From Asterias amurensis (lineage: Eukaryota > Echinodermata > Asteroidea > Forcipulatida > Asteriidae), in assembly GCF_032118995.1 (NCBI RefSeq), contig NC_092649.1, positions 18,592,832 to 18,656,831 of the forward strand: a stretch of 64,000 bases of DNA, written 5' to 3'. The notes beneath the pieces are model-generated. The model was not told where the DNA came from, ran no database searches, and saw nothing but the letters and a program-made list of their open reading frames with translations. Positions 33,601 through 45,600 of the stretch are shown here, piece after piece; positions within the stretch are counted from its first letter, which is position 1; each line of letters begins with the position of its first letter. Made by a program: the position numbers and the translations under genes.

Positions 33601-36600
33601 GCAAGACAGTTCTCTAAAAGACAAACTCTATCTGGCAAGTAGACACACACAAATATATGTTTAATTTTATTGAAATTTTTGTTTATTTCTCACTAATTCA
33701 AGACACAATGGCATTGCAAAATACAGAAATCAAGGGCAATCAAAATTTTGATTTAAAGTTGAACTGACCAGCACATTCTTCAGCTTGATATCCCTGTGCA
33801 CAAGTCCCAGACTGTGCAAGTATCTCATGCCCTCCACCACATCCAGAGCGACCTGTAACCGGCCAGGAAGTCCAACCCGGCCTTGATGGCTACGTGGAGA
33901 TCCCTCTGTAGTCTGTCCATGATGAGGAGGACGGCCGGGGAGCAACCGTCACCACCGTAGCTGTGGTCCACTACCGACCCACGGAGTGTCACTACCCTCT
34001 CGTGCTCGGTTATGGACCTGGGAAAGCACAACAGAATCGTTAGTTGGTTATTGTGAGAAGTATATCCTCCGTCACGCCTCAAACTCCTGGGCCCAATTTC
34101 AAAGAGCTGCTTAAAAGCAGAATGTCAGACACCTTTTTATTGGGTGGATAATTTTACATATTTGATGGAGAAAACACATTTCATGGAGAAGACACATTTC
34201 ATGGAGTATCCACATTTGAAGATAAAACATATTTGATAGAGAATATACATTCTGTGAATAATACACAATTATTGAAGAATACACACTGCTTGTAGATTAT
34301 GCACATTAGATGGAAAATACATATTTCATGGAGTATACACATTTTGTGGAGAAAATACAATTTATCATGTTTGTGGATAATACACATTTGATGGAGAATT
34401 CACATTTAATGGAAAATACACATTTTGTGGATAAGACAAATTTTATGGATAATACACATTTGATGGAGAATTCACATTTAATGGAGAATTCACATTTTAT
34501 GGAGAATTCACATTTTATGGAGAATTCACATTTTATGGAGAATTCACATTTTATGGATAATACACATTTGATGGAGAATACACATTTGATGGAGAATACA
34601 CATTTTGTGGATAATACACATTATTGGGATAATACACATTATTGGGATAATACACATTATTGGGATAATACACAATTGGTAGAGAATACACAATTGGTGG
34701 AGAATGCAAATTTTGAGGATAATACACATTTCATAGAAAACACACATTTCATGGAGTATACAAATTTGATGGATAATACACATTTCATGGATCACACACA
34801 TTTTGTGGATAATACACATTTTGTGGATATTACACATTTTGTGGATAAATCCGATTTTGTGGATAATACACATTTTGTGGATAATACACATTTTGTGGAG
34901 ACTACACCTCTGGTAGAGACTACACTCACCTTGTATAGTGGAACTCTAAGGCTAGATCATTCCAGTGTTTGTCATCAGGTGGGACTACCGACTTCACAGC
35001 CAGAGATGTCAGACCGCCCCACGACCTACAGGAGTAAACCACACCATACTGCCCTCGCCCAACCTCACGCTCCAGCTTCGGCATACCTGAGGTGACAAAT
35101 TACAACAAAAACTTGTGACATACATGTATAGCAATACTGGTTTTAGTTAGAAGAATTGAGCATTCATTTGTGACTGAACAGGGTACCAGGTATTATTCAA
35201 ATCAAAATCGCAAACTTTACAAGTAACAGTAAATAATAATAAGCAGTTTTTGTATGGCACATAATACAAAAGCGCTTCTGTTATTACAACGATGGGTTTT
35301 AAGTATATATTTAAATTGTTTGAGCGTGGAACAGTCTTTCACATTGTTGGGAAGAGAGTTTAGGTGAAGGGCAATTCCATGGTCAGTCGCATTACACTTT
35401 TTTGCGTCATTTCTTGATCTTGGTGCTAGTAGTTGTGTGTGAGATATTCTTTCCACTAAGTTTATAGACTGATTTAGTACTTGACTCCCAAGGCTATGAA
35501 TTGATATTAGAAACGTTGTGGGCTTTGAACTCTGGATGTTACAACGTTATAAAAAGCGGTCAGTCGCATTACACAGAAAGGACATGGAATAAATTCAAAA
35601 GTTTCCTCTAACTAAAAAAAGTTGGGAAAGTTTTACTACTTGGGACACCCATCTCTTAAACATGAGTATCCAACAGGATACTTATAAATGGTCAGCAACT
35701 TGAACTTTTAGATATACATGGCAAGACCATGGTAAGTCGCATTACGGTCAGTCGCATTACAGTTTTCAAGTCAATTAAGCCAAGCCTACATGGAGCCCAA
35801 GCTGAGTTCTTATTTGGCAAAATTGGGTTCATTCCTTGTCAACAACTCAAAATAAATTGATTTCATATGTTAGCTATAACTTCCAAGTCGAAAGAAAGTT
35901 GTGACATATATTTAATTTTTTTTGTCATGTCCATGTTTGCCCTGAAGCATATTGGAAGAAACATTGACCATAAAACTTTGTATTCCGGTCTGTCTGTCTG
36001 TTATTCATTTTGTACTTTTTTTTGGGGCTGCTACTGTGTTAACTTTGAACAATAAAAATTAAAATGTGGAGGGGGTTGGTATGGCGATAATTGCCTACAG
36101 TTGAAATTAACTAACTCACCACACCAAGGATTCGGAATATTTGGTTTATTAGTCTGAAAACAGTGAACGATGCACAGGCAATGACAAGGGAGGCAACGTG
36201 GTAGCGCATGGCGCTATCCACACAATCCAACTCTTGAGGGCGCTGTTCACCGCTTCCGCTTTAAATTTTTGATGAAGTACATACCGTAGAGGACCATGTC
36301 TCGTAGTGACGTGCTGTCCAGAGCTAAGCGAGCAAGCCGCGGGGCATGAACTTTCCTCACTCTCATCCTCTGCTCCTCCGTCTTCTCCAGCCGACCGGAA
36401 TGTTTATTCTCAAGCTGGCGTAGCGATGATGAGAACATGTCATGGGAATTATTCAGTCGAGACCGAAACTGCAACCAGAAGAAGAAGAAAAAAAAGATAT
36501 TGAAACCAATCAATTGAGACAATACATCTAGGCTGTATTTCATAAGGCTGCTTAAAGCACAAAGAGTAGCTAAGCACAACAACATTATGCTTACTAGAAT

Positions 36601-39600
36601 TTGGGCACCAGCCAAACTACCATGGGCCAATTTCATAGAGCTGCTTAAACAAATAATTTGCTTAAGCGCGAAAATAGATTGCTTATTTTACACATATTAC
36701 TAGCCAAAATTTCATGCAAAATACACTGCTTGTTACTGGTATTTAGTTGTTGTTTACTTAGCATACCAATTGAGTGGAGTCTTGGCCGGTAATCTGATTT
36801 TACTAAACAAGGATTTTTTTGCTTAAGCAAAATTTTGTGCTTAAGCAGCTCTATGAAATTGGGCGCAAGTCAATTGTATAATTTGAGTGGAAACTTGCTC
36901 ATTTCTACTAAGCAATTTAAGCAATATTTTCTGCTGAACCACTTCTGCTCAACTGTTTTTGAAAACCAGACAAAGGCAAAACAACAAAGGTGATCTCAAT
37001 ATGCACTGCTATTGTGGTTCACTTGTGGAGTAATAATCAATGTGTTAACGATGCGTTGCAAAACCTTGGTATTTTAGTATGCTGGAATCTAAGAGTACTC
37101 AGATTTATTCCCCATTGAGCTGTATCAATGATAAACAAAAGTGCAAACCTGTCTATTCATTTAAAAGAACTGGACACTATTGGTAATTACTCAAAATAAT
37201 TGTTAGCATTAAAACTCACTTGGTGAAAAGCAATGGAGAGCTGTTGATAGTATAAAACATTGTAAGAAACGGCTTCCTCTGAATTAACATAGTTTTAGAG
37301 AAAGAAGAAATTTTGCACAAATTTGATTTTGAGACCTCAGAGTTAGATTTTGAGGTCCCAAAATCAAGCATCTGAAAGCACACAACTTTGTGTGACAAGG
37401 GTGTTTTTTTTTCCATTATTATCTCGCAACTTCGACGACCAATTGAGCTCAAATTTTCACAGGTGGTTTTTTTGTGCATATGTTGAGATACACTAAGTGA
37501 GAACAACAAGCGTAAGTTCCAGTACCTCCTGTCCCATTTTTATGAGAGAAACTAGCACAGTACTTGCATACACAAAGGAATGTCCTGTGAATATTATACG
37601 ATGCCACGTAGATGAGCAGCTTAACAAGATCGGGCCCAACGTCATTTCAACTGTTACCCTTCTTCTATATTAAATAAGGAAAGTTTTTAAACCACAAAAA
37701 AGTTCTCTTTACTCCAAAAGTGGAATAGAAAACAGCAGAGTTTGAACGTACCTGTGAGCAGATACTCTTGGCTAGCTTTGACTCGTCTAGATTGTTGAGC
37801 AAGTTGAGAGCAATCTTCCTCTTCCAGTCCTTGTCCACAACCGGAGGGGCCTTGAAGGGTTTCACGGATTGTAGAATCTAAAACAGGGATAAGAGTACAT
37901 GAACCACTCAAAATGAGTCTAATGGAATGCAGATAATCTAACAGAGAAACGAGTACATGCCTGTATGCATTTATTTTTGAAAACGTTCCAAGGTATTTTC
38001 TCCTTTTTTAAAGGCCACCTTACGTACGAGGAAATTGTAAATTTCCAGGGCACCAAAGCAATGACCAGAAGGCATGGAGGCAATCGCCTTTGTTGCCTTT
38101 GTGAAGTATAAGGCCTGCGAGTCAGTCAAAAGAGTTTTGGGGGAAATATCTGTGGTTGACCAAAGAAAAATGAGGAGAGCAGCCGTCGATTTCACAAAAC
38201 TCTTTCTAACTTAAGAATAATCTTAGGACTTAGGACGAATCCCAACCCTGCATTGTAGCATGCAGACCTTAAGAATAATCCTAAGTTAGGACGGGTTACT
38301 CGTCCCAACTCGAGATAAGACGAGTCCTAACTCTTTGTGAAATCGACGGCTGGGTTTGAACCAACATCTCTTGTACTAACAAGCCGGCACTCTACCAATT
38401 GAGCGACATGTATCTATAACCTATCTTTGCGGGCTCCCCTGGGTGTGATCCTTGGCTACAGGTGCAGGGCTTCTGACTGGCACCCCTGAACAAAGATGTG
38501 ACAAAATAAGGAGACTGCCAACTTACATGTAGGGCTAGATTGATCAATGAGTAAATTGCCAGCGCATTAAACTGAAGGTTGTTGATTCAAATCCCGCTCT
38601 AGTAAATTTGTCTTTGTTCAAACCCAAATTTTGTTTATATTTATCCTGTCAGTTTTCCTTGTGGTTTATTCTTGAACATGTTGAATATGAAATGTCGTTT
38701 GAACAAATTTCTTTTTACATTCAACTCTAGCAGAGTCTTTCTCACAGGCTAAATGACAACACAACAAACATGAACAGGTAACTATTAGGTAGGTTGTTTA
38801 GGTATAGACGATGTGACCTGTGACATCACATGTTTACAAAGAGACACAGAGCCTGGACTTCCTGCAGGCATGCTTTGTATACAGCTCAATGGGAGAAAAC
38901 ATAAAATCTTACATTTTATGGAGGTTGCACTGTCTAATTCTTATCAACTTTTGATATGATGAAAAGGGGAACATCTCAAAACTTGACCAGCTTTTACTTC
39001 ACAACTCTTGGTTTTATGTGGAAATTATGACACAAAATGTCAACTTTCCCATAGGACCAGTGTAGTATCTTGACTGCCAGAATACTCAAAGAATGTACAA
39101 GGTCACACTTATTGTAAACAAAGTTCACATGGTCTATAGACAGAAGTATAGGCCTATTCACATTTTTGCTTACACAGCTAGCGCAGAAATATGGCGCTTA
39201 CCCGGCAGTGAGCTGTAGGCACAGACTTTTGTGGTAACCAGACACATTTGGACCTTATGAAACTGTCTTTGATTAAACCATATATAAAGTACAAGTTCAG
39301 GCACTTTTTCTCGAAGCAGAGGAATCCTGTTTCTTTATAATAACCAACTACTTGCTTGAGTGAGACACATACCTCTTTCATTCGCTCCCAGATGACCTTG
39401 ATGAATGAGGAACTGGTCTTCACTGTGACTTCCACTTGGTAAGCTGAATTCAAAATCTGTCGTATACAATCAAACCCAAAAGTTTATCAGTCTAATCTGA
39501 GAAAAGTCTCACAAAAAGTACATCGAGAAGCATTACAGGGGAGTTTTAAAGGCAGACACTATTGGTAATTATTTAAAATAGTTATTAGCATAAAACCTCA

Positions 39601-42600
39601 CTTGGTAACGAGTAATGGGGAGAGGTTGATAGTAAAAAACAACGGCTCCCTCTGAAGTGACGTAGTTTTCGAGAAAGAAGTAATTTTCCAAAATTTTGAT
39701 TTCGAGACCTCTAGTTTAGAATTTGAGGTCTCAAAATCAAGCATCTGAAAGCACACAACTCCGTGTGACAAGGGTGTTTTTTTCTTTCATAGTTATCTCG
39801 CAACTCCGACGACCAATCGAGCTCATATTTTCACAGGTTTGTTATTTTATGCATATGTTGAGATACGCCAAGTAAGAAGACTGGTCTTTGACAATCAATC
39901 ACTTGGTGTATCCCAACATATGCATCAAATAACAAACCCGTGAACATTTTAACTCAATTGGTTGTCGAAGTTACGAGAGAATAATTAAGGGAATCAATGT
40001 GTGGTGAAGAGGTTTTCAACTAGTGGTTTAATCCCAACGAGGCCTGGTTCTTGATAATTTTACCGAGGCGAAGTCAAGGTAAATTATCAAGAACCAGGCC
40101 TCGGCGGGTTTAAACCACTAGTTGAAAACCGATTTAACACACTTTGATTCCCATTCATAAATACCTTTTCGGTCAAAAACATCAACACTTTTTGGTCGAA
40201 AAGTATAATAAATGCAAACATTTTAGTTGTTCAATGATTTCTTTCAACACAACACCCCTCCAGCTATGAAATGGTAAAGCTGTGCGGGTCATGCGTATAG
40301 CGTGATGTGGCACAACTGTTTCAGCCGTTGCTCTCGACCAATAGGAATGAAGAAACTGTCTTATAAGAACAGGTGCAAGCTCGCGTGTCACGCCTATGTT
40401 TCAACACTTTTTACTGGTCATAAACAAAGGTTTATACACACCCACGTGATGCGCTCTCCACCAATAGGAATAGCGAAACTGTCTGAGGTATTTATGAAGA
40501 CAGAATAAAACACCCTTGCCACACAAGTTGTGTGCTTTAAGATGCTTGAATTCCAGACCTCAGCTGAGGTCTCGAATTCAATTCTAAAATTCGAGTGAGA
40601 AATTACTTTTTTCTCAAAAACTACGTTATTTCAGAGGGAGCCTTTTCTCACAAATGTTTTTACAGTATCAACAGCTCTCCATCGCTCGTAACCAAGTAAG
40701 TTTTTATGCTAAGAATTATTTTCAGAATTTATCAATAGTGTCCAGTGCCTTTAAAGGTGTGGTCATAAATTGGTAAATACTCAACAAAATTAACAACTTG
40801 GGGTTGAACAAAGAAAATTAACTAGAGTGGGACTCGAACCAACACCCTCCGGATAACGCGTCTTTTGGGTAAATCAACTTTGCTTCGATATTAAGTTGAA
40901 TGCCGCACAACCTGAGTAACAAACTCCTAATCTATTTGGCGCGCCTGTCTGAAACGTGTGTTACCTGTTTTAACGCCATGCTTGCCGTGGTCTCCACCAG
41001 TCCTTCATCACCCTTCTCTAAGCTCTCCAGGCATCTCGTCAGCGTCCCTACGAAGCTATCATGTAAGTAATCCACAGAGCTGATGAGTTTCTCTACAACA
41101 GCCGTGTTGACTCTGTTCAGAGTCAGCTCCTGAATCTGAGCGGTGCATCCTCGGATCTCCTTGGCTTGGCTGATCTCACCATCTATGGATATCTCTAAAT
41201 CTGTGTCCAAACAAACAAAATTCCATGTCAGTTAACTGATACTTCATGGGCGATTGCCTCAATGCACCCTGGTCATTGCCTTGGTGCCCTTGAAATGCTC
41301 CAGTAGGAATTTATAATTTCCAGACAGGGTGGCTTTTACCAAGGGGAAAAAGGGGCCTTGGTGCCCTTGCCCTTTCAAAACTGAAGCATACACACGCGAG
41401 TTAGGGCCTACATTGTTCACTCATGTGGCAGGTCGGTTAAGAGCTACAAAGTTATGCTTTGGGCCCAAATTTGTGGCTCTGCTGACCGCAAGAAAACGGT
41501 GGGTGCCTACGGAATCGGGGAATATGCGCTTATGTCACGCATATTTAACGGGTTAGCAGGAAATGTGCGAATGACTACACCACATTACGTTATTGTGTAG
41601 GTATTCTTTGCATACACAACTAGCATAGAACGCGGCGCTTGCATAGTTAGCGAAGAATGGAGATCGTAAGACATGTCAGAGCTATGAAGTTTGGCCCTGG
41701 TGTTTCTGATCAGCATGAGTTGAGAATCAAGTCCCAGTCCAAACACTTGTGTCCATGAGCTAGATATCGAAAATACTCAAAAACTTGATGTTTTTTTGAC
41801 ATCGAAATTGCTGATATCACTTTTTTAATCATATCGAAATATCAAAATTTTCAATACATGTATATTGAAAACTGTTGATGATATCGAAAATTTTTATGTC
41901 GCAAAAACCTACCTCCATGCAAAAAACAGGCATGCAATTCTTCAGCGGGAAAAAATACGGAAAATAATGTCTCATTGATCGCGTAAACTGAAGATTGCTG
42001 TCGGGTATTTGTCCCTTTTTCATCTGGTTCCGGCCCCGCATCCCCTTATACAACAAGCAATAAAACACAACAGAGCCAGACTGTGTAGAAAATAGTGTAG
42101 AAGGTATGCTGTACGAGGAGAATTGTGTAAAAACACATAGGGCCAGACTGTGCATTAACAGTGTAGAACATAATATGCTGTACAAGGAGAATTGTGAAGT
42201 TTGTGTTCTAGCCGCATAATGGTTCCTTCTGTGTGTAAACAAACTATTGGAAACCGGAGCATGCCTCATGGTGTCATGCGGGGAGCGTACATTCTCTTCG
42301 CCTAGCGAGCAGAAGCGGCAACGAAATCACATAATTTCTTCGTTGGTAGAAGAAGAAAAAACGGGAGAAAAACAGAGCATGGCGAGGCAATTTTAAGCAA
42401 GAAGGATCAAGCCAAAAACCAGTAAATATAAACCCTATTAAACTGTCGGTCTTCATCTTTTTAAGAACTTTTTTTAGTAGGCTTCATCCTGAATCCTGAC
42501 AGGGAAAAACTTGATATATCGAGTATACTCGATATTGAATTTTCGATAATTTTCGGTAATTAAAAAAACTGACATCGATGGACGTTTCTTTGGTAATTGC

Positions 42601-45600
42601 TCAAAGACCAGAAGCCTCACTTGGTGTATCCCAATATTTAAAAGCATAAAATAGCATTTGAACCTCACACGTATATATACGTATGTTCCGTTTTTGAAAA
42701 TCCAAGACCAAGGCTTTTTCTCATTGGTAACGGGCATCCTAAGAGCAAATTTATAAATTTCTACAATTTACACAATCGCCTTCATTGCCTCCGTGTGAAG
42801 TATCAGGCCTGGCACCTGTGAAAATATGGGCTAAATTGCTCATTGGAGTTGCAAGAAAGAAAAAACACCCTTGTTACATAGAATTGTTTGCTCTCAGATC
42901 TAAGAAAGACCCCAGAATACAAGGTCTTCCATTTGCAAACAGAGTGAGATGGCATACAAGAATGTAAGATATTCAGTGGATACAATCGGATGTCCTTGAA
43001 TTAAAAGCACATCTTGAATCACTTTACAAGACGTTTCAAGGAAAATTCATTTGTTACCCTTTTCCTGGTGTACTTCAGCTTTGCTAACACAATATTCCCC
43101 TTACCACATACACACAAGCAATCAGGGAGATTGTGTACAACAATCAGAACTCTATATTTAGAACCAAAGGTAAATACAGAATTGCTAGAGTTGACAAAAT
43201 AGTCAGACACAGTGTGCATGGTTTGTGTGATCAAACATGTGTACTGTACAGTAGGTCTTCATGTGCATGTAGATGAATTTCCTGTCAGACAGTTAAAGGA
43301 ACACGTTGCCTTGGATCGGTCGAGTTGGTCTTTGAAAAACGTTTGTAACCGTTTTTTATAAAATGCATATGGGTAGAAAGATGTTGTAAAAGTAGAATAC
43401 AATGATCCACACAAACATGCCTCGAAATTGCGTGGTTTTCCTTTTACCTCGTCGACTAACACGTCGGCCATTTATGGGGGTCAAAATTTTGACTCCCATA
43501 AATGGCCGACGGTGATAGTTCGCACAGTAAAAGCGAAACCACGCAATTTCGAGGCAAACTTGTGTGGATCATTGTATGCTACTTTTAAAACATCTTTCCA
43601 ACCATATGCATTATATAAAAAACGGTTACAAACGCTTTTGTTTTGACCAACTCGTCCGATCCAAGGCAACGTGTTCCTTTAATACAAGTATACCCTGCCT
43701 TACAATGTAGGTTGTCAAGTGGCTGGTGCTGATAGATGTACTTCAAGTATTTTGTGCACACTGACAGCCAATATTGAGTAGCAAAGGTCTCGAATTCAGG
43801 CATCTGAAAGCACACCACTTGTGCCACAATGGGTTTTTTCTTCCATTATTCTCTCACAACTTTGAAACCAATTTAGTTCAAATTTTCAAAGGTTTGTTAT
43901 TTTATGCATAATATGTTGAGATACACCAGGTGAGAAGACTGGTCTTTGACAATTACCAATAGTGTCCAGTGCCTGCACCTTTAACCTGGGATCACACCCA
44001 AGTTTACGATACAAACAACCTGGGATATTACACCAAAATAAATTTCATTTAAAAAACAATTTGGGTGGGCCCACACCCATTGGCCGATCGCTCAAGACGG
44101 GGCAGAGCTCCATGTCTACATAACTGCAAAATTACCACAACTGATTTAATGCAAGGGACGCGAAGCACAGGGCCAAGTTGAGGAGAGCCATAGGGAGAAA
44201 GCAGGCCAACCCAAAACAGACTGGACAGCGACCTTAAAACCGACATGAAATTGCATGATAAGGCCTAATTTTTTTAATTTTTTTTAAGTCAACAGAAGCT
44301 TTAATGAGACATGACCATTTCCTCGATGACCTTTGTCAAGTTTCCGGCTCAATGTGTTCGAATACTTATAACATACTTTTTAATACAAGTACATGTATGT
44401 ATGTGTGTAGTGTGGTAATCCATATTACACAAAAAATAAATAATCCTGCACAAAGGCAATGTAGGCAATTGCCTCAATGCCTCTGGTCATTGCTTTGGTG
44501 CCATTTAAACTGTTCCATCTTCCAACAAAAATTGTTTATTGCGCTCACCTGATTTCTCCCTAAAAGCAGGGTATATTTTTGGTTATTGTTAAAGACCAGT
44601 AACTTCAAAAACCGGTCAGGGAAAAAACGGTGATGAGCACTTTTTATTTTGACGTCTATAGATAAATTGCCCATATTAAAACTAGTTTAAAATAACCAAT
44701 GCTGAATTCCCCCAATTTAGTACCTTTAAAGGCAGTGGACACTATTGGTAAATTACTCAAAATAATTATTAGCATTAAACCTTACTTGGTAACGTCGAGT
44801 AATGGGGAGCTGTTTGTAGTATAAAACATTGTGAGAAATGGCTCCCTCTGAAGTAATGTAGTTTTCCAGAAAGAAGTCATTTTCCACAAATTTGATTTTG
44901 AGACCTCGGATTTAGAATTTTAAGGTCTCGAAATCAAGCATCTGAAAGCACACAACTTCATGTGAGAAGGGTGTTTGTTTCTTTCATTATTATCTCACAA
45001 CTTCGAAGACCGATTCAGCTCAAATTTTCACAGGCTTGTTATTTTAAGCATATGTTGAGATACACCAACTGTGAAGGCTAGTCTTTGAAAATTAGCAATA
45101 ACAGTGTCCAGTGGCTTTAAGAATAAGGCATTGTACACCTACACTGTAACACTGTACTCCCATAGCAACTGCATATAAATATAATTCAATGTGATGTAGT
45201 GCGATTCAGTCACTGAAACTCTACACAGTTGAGTTGGTTCTGTTCATATCAGAGGTTAACTTGTTTTGTTCATTTGACATTGCAAAGACAAAGAGGGACA
45301 GCCTCACTCTATGCATGGGCCTATCCCATGCCCCAGACAATAACACTGTGCACAACATCCCTTTCAAACCGCGACCACACACAAAAACAAGTGCATGTAG
45401 AGACTTAACAGCTTTCAGGTTCGGTTCCGCCTGGTCATTGTGGTTTCAACGATGGATCAGTTTTGACTTCCTTTACATGGATATGAAAATAATCCTCGAA
45501 AGTGAAGTAGTGAAAGTTGTTTAAAAGCATTGGATTCCAGGCCTGCCCCTTTACAGAAGCAACAAAGCCGATAGCCTCCATGCCCCCTGGTGCCCTTGAA

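Noticed and set aside
34142..34923. CRISPR-like array
   Set aside because: The units are contiguous without unique spacers, and the DNA is clearly eukaryotic.
34310..35095. 261-codon open frame of THFMEN-type repeats as a gene
   Set aside because: It is created by an 18-bp tandem repeat, then runs antisense through DSTYK exon 7. It has no splice or homology support.
41829..42269. 146-codon minus-strand frame as a transposase
   Set aside because: It shows no transposase motifs, and the region contains an internal direct duplication in non-coding style.
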